From the NCBI GenBank assembly GCA_914767715.1, contig OU612072.1, positions 10,726,001-10,790,000 of the forward strand: a DNA stretch of 64,000 bases. The letters are read 5' to 3'. Positions 11,040-23,990 of this stretch are shown here, piece after piece (positions within the stretch are counted from its first letter, which is position 1; every line of letters begins with the position of its first letter). Both the position numbers and the translations under genes were made by a program. A model generated the notes under the pieces. The model did no database searches and was not told the origin of the DNA. It saw only the letters and a program-made list of their open reading frames with translations. The stretch is from Membranipora membranacea (taxonomy: Eukaryota; Bryozoa; Gymnolaemata; Cheilostomatida; Membraniporidae).

Positions 11040-12389
11040 TCACAATATAAGCAAGGAAGGTATCCTGGGCATGAAAATAAAAAGAGAAAAATGTGTCTTG
11101 ATCTTGTCGATGTGTTGATGGCACATAGAGTCAATATATTCGTCTAGTGGTATGATGTTTAGCAGGGCTGTCCTTTCACTATACTCGTCACAGCCTGGGG
11201 CTATAATTTTCAGTGAGAGTTTTTCCAGCTGGATAACTCGTTTCTTCTGTTGGTCGGTCATCATGCAGAACCAGGCTACGCTTCCATATGTCATACGAGG
11301 CCGTATACATGTAAGGTAGAACCTCGTGAGTAACCGCTGAGGTACGCCAGAGCGTTTGAGGTTAAGAAGGGTATAGGTAAGCATTCTGACGTTCTTCAGG
11401 ATCGAGTCGACATGGTCTTCGAAAGACAGATGCTGATCGATAGTGATTCCTAGAAATCTAGTCTTAGTTGTCGGTGGTATCTGTTCTCCATTCAGCTTCA
11501 GAGTTGGTGGTTGGAATTGGTATCGAGCATGTTTGTTAGTCAGATGCATAATAGATGACTTTTTTGCATTAGCCACCATATTATACTCATTGCACCATGT
11601 CGATACTGTGTCTAGAGAGGTTTGGAGGTCCAGTTGTTGGTTTAGTGTTTCAGCGGGCAGGCCTGTTAATGTCAGGTCATCTGCGTATTTTATTATGTCA
11701 CATCCAACTTCAAGGCTGTCCACATATACGAGCCAGAAGACAGGACCTAGCAATGTTCCCTGGGTGTTCCATTTATAACTGGTAATGCTCAGCTGGTGTT
11801 GTTGCCGATGCGTACTGATTGGTATCGGTGTGTGAGGAAGCTGTTGATGATTTGCACTAGATTATAGTTGATACCCTTCCTCGTTAGCATATCTATCAGT
11901 TTTCCTCTGTCCATCTTGTCAAAAGCCTTTGACATGTCAAGGAAAGTGACTGTGAAATATTTTGACTTTGGTTCATCTAATAATTGTGTCCAATTATCGA
12001 TAGCAGCTATGATTGCATCCACTATACCTCGGCCTTTCTGATACGCATACTGGTTTCCATCAATGGTCGGTAAAACAAACTGAACAAAAAAATGCATAAC
12101 AGGTTTTTCAATAACTTTGCCCAGGTGCCATAACAAGGAAATAGGTCTAAAATCTGATTCAGTATCAACAGACTTCTTTTTTTTTCATTGGTACTATCTC
12201 TGCCCACTTCCAAATATCAGGAAAATAACCACAGATAAAACAGCTGTTTATGATAGTACATATAGGAAAGCAAAGCTTGTTTGCGCACATTCGTGTAACC
12301 CATGATTGGAAGTCATGTGAATGTGTAGCCTTCCTTGTGTCAATATCTATGAGCCATTTATGTACCATAATAGATATTAATGCTGGCAC
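11040..12389 (-). pseudogene. Decayed LINE reverse transcriptase
   Basis: Minus-strand LINE ORF2 remnant read in three frames. 12389-12165 holds the start of the RT (ALISIMVHKWL, GYFPDIWKWAEIVPM). 12136-11789 holds the KGRGIVDAI and FLDMSKAFDKMD boxes, with the catalytic Asp. 11753-11040 holds the Y-A-D-D box (DIIKYADDLTLTGL) and the thumb/C-terminal part (FLGITIDQHLSFEDHV). Frames change at a poly-A run near 12,170 and again near 11,780, where a TGA also interrupts the GTPQG-type box. The 5' part (endonuclease) is absent: the RT breaks off where the inverted-repeat element starts at 12374. CR1/Jockey-like by its motifs; non-functional. Confidence 0.88.
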
Positions 12390-14487
12390 AAATCAGTGCC
12401 ATAATCAGTGTCATTTTGCATAACTAGATAAAGCTAGATCCTGCATTCCAACTACATCGATCAGGACTGGCAAATGACATCACGACTGTCAATTATTTGC
12501 AATTTTGCCTATGTAATACCCCTGGTACCAGTCAGTCACTTGTACACATGGGTAGGCCAGGCATGGCAAGTATTTTACTATTTTACTATTTTACAGATTT
12601 GTCATAATTGTAGTGATTGAGCATGGATGGAGGCATCAGAAACACCGAGTGAACCTAAATGGCAATTCATGAAAGGGAGACACCTCAAGTGAGACATAGT
12701 GGTATGACACTGATGTTTGCCAGACAATAATCAGCATGTGATGAGCCGTTGTGGGCAAAAAGAGATACCCTCAGAACTCTCTCTCTCCGAGTATATGTTA
12801 AGAATTTAATTAACCACCGATCAATGCTTGAAGCAAATAAGACCATGTGAAAAGAACAAAAAATAAAATGAGCAATAAGAAGGCATTACGTATTTATGTG
12901 TATTTATAAAAAGTATTGTCAGATGATTTCATTTGGGATCATTACCCTAGTGCATCGTTACAATATAGGTTGTCATATATTACCTGCTCCGATAAAAAGA
13001 ATAAAGAAATCAACAAATCAGCACCTGGTTATCCAATCAATTATTACCGATACATCGGAAATACAATCATGGTTGGTGAAACAATTTCATACCATGACAA
13101 AGATTGTATCGGGGATATCCATATTAAAGACTTCCTGACTTACAATCTGCAATCATCTGTGAGATTTACTAAAATTTACCATTATTAAAGATAGCAAAAA
13201 CACAATAAGTCACATTAATGGAATATCTTTACATGCACACAGCCCACACGTAGGAAGGGGTATGCCCCTTGAATGCCAGGTAGGAGCGAACCTCCATCTG
13301 AATGTTGGCATACAACTGAAAAAGAGACAGCATATACTGTAAAAGGTTTGGATTACAGTTTTCTTTTGCAAACACGAAAAAAAACAAATTCATATGCAAC
13401 ATTTTTTTTTTGCACTGTAATTACGTCTGGCAAGAGATAACTCTAACTATAAAATTGCCTTTCTAGTTTACACTACGGGACTGCTTAAGGTTATTCTTCA
13501 CGTTTTATGACAGCAATGGATGTTATTGTAGCAGCCGGTTATCCTGTGTTGCGTATATTAAGGGTGAATTGTGAATATTATATATCAGAGCCTTACTTGA
13601 TAAAAATATTCTATGACAGGTATGGTAGTGTTTCACCAACCATGAGTGTATTTCCGATGTATCGGTAATAATTGATTGGATACCCAGGTGCTGATCTGTT
13701 GATTTCTTATTTCTTTTTATCGGAGCAGGTAATATATGACAACCTATATTGTAACGATGCACTAGGGAAATGATACCAAATGAAATCAAATAACAATAAT
13801 TTTTATATAGACACATAAATACGTAATGCCTTCTTATTGCTCATTTTATTTTTTGTTGTTTTCACATGGTCTTATTTGCTTCAAGAATTGATCGGTGGTT
13901 TATCAAGTTCATAATATATACTCAGAGAGTTAATTATTCTGAGGGTATCTCTTATTGCCAACAACGGCTCATCACATGCTGATTATTGTCTGGCAAACAT
14001 CAGTGTCATACCACAATGTCTCACTTGAGGTGACTCACTTTCATGAGTTGCCATTCAGGTTTACTTGGTGTTCCCGATGCCTCCATCCATGCTCCATCGC
14101 TCTAATTATGGCAAATCTGTTTGTATACATGACAATCTCTGTTGCCCTATAGAATATCATCAAACTATTTTCCTTGAATAAATGTTGTCTTTACTCTTGC
14201 TTTACCTTCGCTTCAAGATTGTTGGATTAAGTTAAGACAATTTTATTTATTGAATGTGTTCCCCAAGGTGAATTTACAGTTAGTAAAAGAATTGCCATGC
14301 ATGGCCTACCCATGTGTACAAGTGACTGTCTACTACCAGGGGTATCACATAGGCAAAATTGCGAATAATTGACAGTCGTGATGTCATTTGCCAGTCCTGA
14401 TCGATGTAGTTGGAACGCAGGATCTAGCTTTATCTAGTTATGCAAAATGACACCGATTATGGCACTGATTTGTGCCAGTATTAATAT
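12374..14487. mobile_element. 2.1 kb inverted-repeat (foldback) element
   Basis: The ends are mirror images: ATATTAAT-CTGGCACAAATCAGTGCC on the left, and the reverse complement ending GCCAGTATTAATAT at 14487. Inverted homology runs inward over about 700-860 bases per arm (TAGATAAAGCTAGATCCTGC, CATTTGCCAGTCCTGATCGA, GGTAATATATGACAACCTAT). The unpaired centre (about 13090-13625) is a copy of the repeat at 9.8-10.38 kb. No transposase is visible, so it is non-autonomous. It abuts the LINE remnant on its left. Confidence 0.82.
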
Positions 14488-14569
14488 GGGCTTGACATAT
14501 CTCATAAAATACTATTATTAGCAATATCGGTGAGCGTCTAACCAAAAGATATAGTGCCTTATCACCAAT

Positions 14570-15115
14570 TACCTAGTATTTTTTGTGAAAGATGCCAAAT
14601 ACAAAACATATGTGACCTAGCTGTGACCTGAACATTTCAAGAAGTCAATAACCCTTCCATATTTTGCCTCATCAGTTAGCATAATGATAACCCAGTAGGA
14701 TGTCAATTCAAATTTTATAATTGTGACACAATAGGGTGTCAAATAAGATTTCTATATTTGTCGTCTGTTTCTTTTAGAAGCAGGACAAAGGGAAGGGAAT
14801 AAGCATCCGCTGATACTCCATTAGTTTATCTTCTGGCAGAATCTTTGGGATGGATCTTAGCTTATCTTGTCTTTGATAATAATTGTTATTGGTTTCATGG
14901 CATTGAACCAAGTGATGAAATCTGATACCAATTTCCTGGTATTACTTGTGAATCCTTCCAACAACAAAAATATCTGTTACCTAGCTGTGTCCTAAAAATT
15001 TCAGAAATCAGTATGCCTTCCATATTCTGCATCATCAGTTTGCATAATGATAACCCAATAGGTTGTCAAATCAAATTTTATAATTGTGATCTGGTCTGCA
15101 GATGTCAGGATTTTT
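14570..15115. repeat. Tandem diverged repeat unit
   Basis: The block GTGACCTAGCTGTGACC ... TTTTATAATTGTGA at 14600-14740 recurs in direct orientation at 14970-15110. The spacer holds a diverged version of the 3.95-4.05 kb unit (AAACCAATTGATGAATTCTG type). No coding signal is seen. Confidence 0.65.
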
Positions 15116-16076
15116 GACTTAGTCTGACGCAATGTCAGGACATTAAGAATTTCGGCTCACTGATAATTAATTCACTTTATTCGATTTTAATTTTGTAGGC
15201 AGCTTCATGGATGCCAACACTGGTAATTAAATGTGATAATCAAGTTAATTAAAAAAGCCAATTTGTTCCATAGAAACATTGATGATTGATTAAAAGGTCG
15301 TTTAAAATCAAATGTCTTTTCACACGCCACATCCCGAGGCATGCACAGCGAAATAGTAGTTGCTTTGCTGCCGATGGCACGTCGTAGCACACCTTGGGGC
15401 CAACCAAACCCCTAGAAGACAACGGACTGCGGTTGGATTCCTTATCTTGTCATCAACAAATATTGTTGGTTTGCATATCGCCTAATTTCAAATACCCATC
15501 CTTTAATAGGTTGATAGTATCGAAAGTAAGGCACGTACATAAAACAAAATAAATATATAAAAAAAATGATCGTGAGAGTTGCATTTGTTGAAAAGTTTTA
15601 TATAGAATTCAAAAAGGTCGTTTGTCTCTTGGAGGCTCTAAACTTAGATGGCTAGCTGATATTCATCAATCTTTGCTCTTTTAGCGGATTTCTCTTTCTA
15701 TTTATCTTAATGCAATAGTAAAGAGGGACAGATGCTCGTTATTGTCTATTTTAGTGGAGTTTTTAACACAAATATGTTTGCAGGATGGTTGTTATTGTCA
15801 GTGGTCAGTGGTTCTTGGGCTAATATTGTACGTAGAGCTCAGCCTAATTATACAAGAAATGTAATGACATTTCCAACTAATCTCAATTGCGTAGGTTCAC
15901 TTCAAAGCTTATTTTAGCTAGAAAGAAGCCATCTCCAACACCGTATTTTTGTTTTGGAAAAGCTCATTAATTGTAATCTATACTACTTCCACATGACAAT
16001 CTCGGATGCATTGAACCATTCTCAACAGAGTTATATCCGGGAATGGTCCCCATCAACTGCGCTGAATGTGCTGATT

Positions 16077-17222
16077 GGTGAAATATTATTGATTGAGGTT
16101 TATCATTTGCCAAGAGAATAAAAATGAAAACAAAAAAAATAAAACAATCATGAGATCAAAATATTATAACATGAACTGTTTAAATACTAAAAAAGTTCCT
16201 GATTAACTAGTTGGAATGCAGCATCCTTTTGCAAGATTGACTAAATATGAATGATCTGCAAACAATAATCTCACCTGTTTGCTTGCTCCAGGACTTTTAA
16301 CCATTCTGTTGTTTATGATGTTTCATCATAAACGCAGTCCTTTACAGGGCAGCGGTATGCCCTTTGATTTCCATTACTTGGTAGGACTAACCTCTATCTG
16401 TATCCTGGCTGGCTAAGAAAATAGGCAACCTTTTGAACAAGTTCAGTATTTTCGACCAAAATTCGAATGGAATTTTGTTTTGTAATCAATAAAAACAGAT
16501 TTATATGTCACAATGTTTATTCTGCTGGAACAACCTTTCCGCAAGAGAAAACCCTTTGCAGATGACTGTCACAAGCGAGGTAATAATGATCATGTCAGCC
16601 GGCATGCTGGAGAAGAGGTCACAACCGTTTACCGTAGAAAGGCCTTTCTTGATCGAGGTTTTTTTCTCACATTCTATGTCAGCAATGGATGTTACTGCTT
16701 GTATACCAGCATAGTGTATATTTTAGAAAAAATTGTCAATGTGACAACTCTTGATGAAATTTAACTGAGAGAGGTATAATTTCACACACTCTATGATAGT
16801 ATCTGATAATGAAGAAGTGTGTGTCCTTTTTACAGGCTCGGGTCCACCATTAGGCCAGCTAAAAAAATGAATCCAACAAAAACAATACCTCTCGCTAATC
16901 ACATAATCAAATATAAACAGCTTGGGTTCCCTATGCGCTTGCCGAAACACTTATATTATTGTGTATTGTATTAATATTAACCTGAAATCAAGTTTGAGAT
17001 GAGCTTGGCATATTTAATTAAATACTTTTATAAAAAAATATAGGTCTGCATCTTACCAAAAACCACTGTGGTCCGGTTCAATTAATACCCATGTGCCTTT
17101 TTTTGATTTTTCCAATCTACGACATAAAACTAAGCACAATAAAACCTAGTCCCTGTCCATGTCCCTGTCCCTGTCCCTGCCCCTGACCCTGCCCCTGTCC
17201 CTGTCCCTGTTCTTTTTTATCC
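16077..17222 (-). repeat. Right arm of ~12 kb giant inverted repeat
   Basis: Reverse-complement partner of 5020-6212. It carries the CCCTGT minisatellite (17151-17212, less regular than the left array and mixed with CCCTGC and CCCTGA units), GTGGTCCGGTTCAATTAATA and the same inner end, GTGCTGATTGGTGAAATATT. The left tract is a purer hexamer array, so it may have been homogenised or expanded after duplication. Confidence 0.85.
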
Positions 17223-17330
17223 ATTTTGCAATGCTGTGAGAGAGATATGATATGCTGAATGTTGAAAAATTTGAAGTTTGTGGCACACATTCACTCACTA
17301 CAAATGAACTAAGTAGTTTTGGGAAAAAAA

Positions 17331-17407
17331 CTGCCCCCAGTGGGATTCAAACTCGCAACTTCATGCTTACAAGTCGCACACCTTACCACTGAGCTATTCA
17401 GCTTCGC
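17331..17407 (-). repeat. tRNA-derived SINE head
   Basis: The minus strand reads GAATAGCTCAGTGGTAAGG (box A) and GCGAGTTTGAATCCC (box B) at tRNA spacing, with TGT at the anticodon-loop position. The acceptor and anticodon stems do not pair well, so this is better read as a tRNA-derived SINE fragment than a working tRNA gene. Confidence 0.55.
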
Positions 17408-17409
17408 AA

Positions 17410-17950
17410 TGATTTGGGACCTAATTGAGGACATGAGCCTGTAAAAATAACACGCATTAGTTATTTATCACATGCTGTCATAGAGTGATACAAAATACAT
17501 CAGCCACTCCAGGCTCTGTACATCAAGAAATGATCTTTTATGTAATACGGACAATTTCCCCTAGCTATAATACTAAAACAGATTCAAAAGCAAGTTCTAT
17601 GACATCCACTGGTGACAAGGAATTATAAAATAACTATGACCAGCATCATAGATAGCTCTTCTTCAGCATGAAGGCTTCTATGTCCATGATTGCCTCCCTT
17701 TTTACAGTAATTTGCAGAGAGTTTTCCTCTGCGGTGGGCATCACAGAGCCACAGAAATCATGATCTATCAATCTGATTTTATCATTCATTAAAAATATTT
17801 GTCAATCCAACTTTGTCCGGAAATACCAACCTTGTCTCCTTTCTAGTTGCTAATCAGGATTCAGATAGAGGTTAGCACTACCTAAAGGAGATTGAGGGGT
17901 ATACCTCAGCCTTATCAATGAATCTTAGATGCAGACAAACAGGTGAGATA
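17410..17950 (+). repeat. Long-IR family, diverged copy D
   Basis: Diverged forward-oriented relative of the 5.4-5.95 kb arm: GGGACCTAAT-GAGGACATGAGCCTGTAAAA, then CAGTAATTTGCAGAGAGTTTTC, then AGGATTCAGATAGAGGTTAG and AGACAAACAGGTGAGAT. The SINE head at 17.33-17.41 kb lies at its start. Confidence 0.65.
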
Positions 17951-18803
17951 GTTCGATTTATTGCATACAAAACATTCATTCATTTAAATATTGAAAGCCC
18001 CATTACAATCTTTGTCATGGTAAGAAGTTGCTTGTCAACAATTCAGATTATCTGATTCTGAGTCTTTGATTATTTTATCATTATTTTCAATCTCACTGTG
18101 TTAGAAATTGAACTATTTAACACAGTCAATGGGGACCTTTCCTTGATACTGCAATGTTAAGAATGACCTGAGGTAAGCAACACCGGCAAGCTACATTGTC
18201 ACAAAGAAGTAGTATATATTACAATTGATGAGCATTTTATAAGAAGTTTTTATCTTAAAATAGCATAGTAAAACTCTGTAAAATGTGAATAATCAACAGA
18301 GAGGACAGGTCGGAAAACAAAAGAGAATTCAAACCGATGCTCAGCATCATTCTTTTGCACAGGGTACTTCTGCCATTCGACTGAACACTGGAGTACTTTC
18401 AATGACTTGAGTCTAACTAGGTGACTGCCATTATTTGAACACAGAACCAGGGGCGCAAGCACTATTAAACCTAAAATACAAAGTTTTGTTTAGTAGTTAC
18501 AAGTTGAACATACACAAGCGGTGAGATTTGGAATCGTTTGAAACTTGTATACGTATATTGGGCAATCCAGCTTCATGATAATAGGTGATATTTATGTTAA
18601 TGATGAATTCGAAAGCTTAAGTTTCAACAGTAACTTTTGCCACCGATCTCGAACCATTATCAAACAAGTTCTTTGCTTAATAGCCTGATTTATGAGTGTC
18701 ACAAATCTGGTCGATTGGCCTATTATAGGCAATTACTGTTAATAATGGATTCATAGTTAAAAACATGAGGGTAGTGCGATATGCATGAATAGTCTTAGTA
18801 GCC

Positions 18804-18810
18804 TATAAAA
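18804..18810 (+). promoter_or_regulatory. TATA box of peptide copy 2
   Basis: TATAAAA followed by GG, about 30 bases before a likely transcription start and 76 bases before a consensus splice donor (GTAAGTG at 18887). It is the best core promoter for the peptide gene whose coding exon starts at 19821. Confidence 0.6.
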
Positions 18811-18834
18811 GGTTGTATCTTTGTTGATTCAAAC

Positions 18835-18886
18835 AATCAGCTCCTCGCTACTCTGTCGATATCATCTTATTACAAACAGCACTCTG
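18835..18886 (+). other. 5'UTR exon 1 of peptide copy 2
   Basis: A short exon is inferred between the TATA box and the donor CACTCTG|GTAAGTG. It contains no ATG, so translation would begin in exon 2. The intron would run to the acceptor TTTGCCAG at 19820, about 930 bases. The 3' part of the intron is duplicated at 1-330, which shows that copy 1 had the same structure. Confidence 0.5.
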
Positions 18887-19823
18887 GTAAGTGTAAGAGC
18901 TCATGTATCATCTCAAAACTAACGCCCTTTTTAATTACCTACATTGCGGCTGATATTTAACTCTCAATAAATATAAAAATCGTAGTAGGACACACCACCC
19001 ACTTCATAAGAGCTTAAAAACATTTTGATTGCAATTTTTTTCATTTAGAAATGATACAAAATAAATAAACATCATAATTACTTTCAAAGTAATACAGGAC
19101 ATATAACAATATATATATATATGTAAGACAGGGAAATCTCTGTTGAGCAGAGATACTATCAATGACATCGTATGTGTTTTTAGTATACCAGAGATAAAGT
19201 CTTAATATCTTGATCTGTTATAGTGAATGGTAACCGATATGAATGGTAACCGATATTAGATATAATTAGAAATATTATATCGTAATCTATATTTTCTTAT
19301 TCACCAAATAAGCTATATGAAATAGGACACTAAGACGATAACACTAACTTTATGGTGCACACCAATTATTGTTGTACGCTCATTAGGATTTTAGTGAGAT
19401 TCTTATATTACTGTTATGGTTCTAGTATGTAATTTCATATTGTAACCATGACCATCTGTTTTGGTGTCCGCTTTTGATATATTGTTGTAGCTACGTGTAA
19501 CTTCTTCTCGTAACTGACCAATAATGACTGATGCTGATGCTTTCAATTCATGTATGAGCGAGTGTCCAAGCGACTCTATATGCCGCATCAATAACCTGCA
19601 ATACTCAATTCAGTTTGTGACATGGGTCATCGAGTAACACAGTTATGTGCTTATCAATTTCTTTTGAAAGTTGGTTGCCTATTGTGCAAAAGTGTCTCAA
19701 AAAGCTTTATCTGATTATTATACTCTTCTCTGCAACTAAGTACATTCAAGTAGACTTGCGATAAGAAAAGTAAAGGTAATTCACATAAAAAAATTATACT
19801 TTTTTTTAGTTGTTTGCCAGAAT

Positions 19824-19940
19824 ATGAAGGTCGTCTACTACTTCACTGCACTGATGATGCTAGCAGGAATTAGCACTGCATGGTTGACTGGGTGCGCCTG
19901 CAGTGGTTTGTCTACAGTTTGTATTGCTACCTGTGGATAA
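19824..19940 (+). CDS. Small secreted Cys-rich peptide, copy 2 (38 aa)
   Basis: A 38-residue ORF starts four bases into exon 2, after TTGTTTGCCAG. Residues 1-19 form the signal peptide (MKVVYYFTALMMLAGISTA). The mature peptide is WLTGCACSGLSTVCIATCG, with spacing CxC-x6-C-x3-C and a terminal Gly. It shares an exact run with copy 1 across the signal peptide (CTACTACTTCACTGCACTGA...), while the mature part is largely different. The flanking intron and 3'UTR align well. It is too short for usual gene finders. The role is unknown. Confidence 0.78.
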   Translation: MKVVYYFTALMMLAGISTAWLTGCACSGLSTVCIATCG

Positions 19941-20040
19941 AGGATAACGAATAAAGGCAACTGCAATGATAATTGTATCAAAGGACTTCTATACTATTCC
20001 TGTTCCTTAATCAGTTACCTTATTTACAAGATAAAAACTC

Positions 20041-20046
20041 AATAAA
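20041..20046 (+). terminator. Polyadenylation signal of peptide copy 2
   Basis: AATAAA 101 bases past the stop codon, in a context shared with the minus-strand copy 3. Confidence 0.65.
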
Positions 20047-20175
20047 GATTATGGAAATTGTTCTCAACAACTATATTCCGATATGCTCTGTATATTCCAT
20101 TGATAAATTATGCAATGGTTTGAGATACTGATTCACCACAGATATATTATTCTGAAACAGCCAAACAAATTTATG

Positions 20176-21780
<1,605 letters not shown>

Positions 21781-21783
21781 TCT

Positions 21784-21984
21784 ATGACTTTATTTGACAA
21801 AATCAAAGATCCTAATCACTGTTTAAATAAACTGCTGCCTCAATTGGTTGTCAATATTAGACAGTTAAGACACCCTCCGAAGTTTGCTGACACATATAGA
21901 ACGACCCTTCGTTCCAAGTCCCTTATTATGAAATGTAATACCGGCCAGTCGTATAGAGAAAAAAGTGATTTTGTTTGTATTTAA
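21784..21984 (+). pseudogene. LINE ORF2 C-terminal remnant
   Basis: A 66-codon frame with DKIKDPNHCLNKLLP followed by RTTLRSKSLIMKCN. This pattern (short helix, DP-H-L..LLP, then R-T-x-R-x-K-S-x-I) resembles the last segment of non-LTR retrotransposon polyproteins. No RT core lies upstream, so it is a 5'-truncated fragment. The call rests on motif memory and is tentative. Confidence 0.45.
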
Positions 21985-23990
21985 AACTTTAAAGGCATCG
22001 GTTTTCATAACTGTAGTCGATTGGTTCTTAACAAAGATTTATATATATAAGGGTTAACTTATTAAGCTGTTTACACAGGTTAGTGATTTTGGCTCAATCC
22101 GTTGGCATGATAATTTTGACTTGTGTTCCCTTTCCTTTGAACTATTACATTGATCACCTGGGAGCACAATTCCAACTAAGCAACATTATACATTCGATTT
22201 GTCAGTCGTCAGTATCGGAAAATCTGAGAATGAGATACGCAAAACATAGCGTCTTGCTTGTTAAAGATTTCGAGCAAGTCATTGTCGAAGTTAAAATTAT
22301 AGCATTTCATTTCAACTCATCTAGGATATAAATATCATAGAAAAGCTGAAAGCCAAGAAAAATGATGATATTATATCGAGGATATGCATTGTATATTTAT
22401 TGTTTGATGAAATATAATAAATCTCAATTTATATTTTGGTCCGTCTGTGTGTGTGTTTGTCTGGCTATGCAATCGAAAACTGGCAGACTGATCCGGACAC
22501 CGAAGATGTCGTCAGAACGGTATTTTCATTGAAAGAGAAATGCCATTGTTTCTTTAATTTGGTGCTATGGACATTGGCATAATGGCCCAAGAATGTCCTT
22601 TCGTGATGCTTTTCAGTGCCTTCTATTGATTTATCCCACTAAATAAAACTATGAACTCATTGTGAATTGTGGCTTCATCCGAGAGGTTACTGTTTCAAAT
22701 TGAAATTTTCTTTCCATATATCTAGATCTTTCATTCCTTTCCGGAGGAGGCATACACAGATAGTGCAATATTACACTATTGGTTCTCACAGTTCAAACAT
22801 TCTTTGCACTTTTACCATGTATTGAATTCATGATTATTATTGTCATTTACCTAAGGTTTTACTTCCGACTGATCTGTAAAACAAAAATCAAATCATGCAG
22901 AGCAACTTCTTTTGACAATGCCTGGGACGTGAACTGTAATAATATAATATTCTCGAAATAATTTTGTTATTGGTGACAAGAGCTTGGGTTTTGGTACTCC
23001 ATGAATAAGGTGTGATGTGCTATAGAATGACAATAACACACACAGATTTTTCCACAATGCTTCTAAAATATATACATTAAAATATTACATTAAATAAAAT
23101 TCATACAACAATATTATCATCACACACGTAATGATTGATTGTTATATATACTTTTATTTGGCAAAGTATCATCCAAAAAGAATGTTTTTCATATAACACT
23201 AAACATAAAAAATTGATTGAGATTAGATGATAGGCTCTGGGAAATTAAAGACCGGTAAAACCATAGTGTTTTGTGTTAAATCATTTTATAGTGATGTTAT
23301 TTGTTGTTTTTTTGTTTTTTTGTGTTTTTTTCTTTTGATGAGGTTATGAAGACAAGTCCAGGGAGTAAGGGACTGGACTTCTTTAGTCTATTTTTTAGCC
23401 ACACAAAAGACCATGAGAGCCGCAAAGCTTCAATATGTTGTTCGTTGTGGCTATTATTTCCTTCTTTTTTTTGGAGGTATTGCTTGTGTGTAAGATATTG
23501 ATACACAAAATATTTAGCGCACCATAGAATCAGGTGTGTGCGATGCGTTAAAGTCATTTTTCATTATATTGATGTCGGGTACAACATTTAACATTAAATC
23601 TAAATTGAACATATACATGTATATATATATGTTCCAGTATTTATACTGTGTTTGGATTAATTTGGTCATAGGATGGCTTGTTTGTATGATTGTGAAGCGA
23701 TCATGAAGATGAAATCGGAATCATATTTGCTGTAGTGAAGCCGCAGTACAACAATCCTTGTATTAAACAAAATATAACATGATGGAGATATCGTGATATG
23801 GGGGCGTTTCAATTCATGAGTCAATGAGTTACAATTATGATAATGATTTCGAGCCTAATTGAAATACTGCCCTGGCTCCTGGATCAGAGCACCTGTTTAC
23901 ATTTGCTAGCCCAGGCTGTACTTCATAGTATGTACATGGTGCAATGCAATGATCTAGATTTATGTCAAATTATGCAAATTAAGACAAATA
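21985..23990. other. No gene seen
   Basis: Intergenic, AT-rich. ORFs of 60-86 codons here have no splice context, no homologous copies and no recognisable motif. Confidence 0.45.

Noticed and set aside
11443-11785. Plus-strand ORFs of 111 and 62 codons
   Set aside because: Antisense shadows of the minus-strand LINE reverse transcriptase.
17331-17407. Functional tRNA gene
   Set aside because: Box A and box B are present, but the acceptor and anticodon stems do not pair; a SINE remnant fits better.
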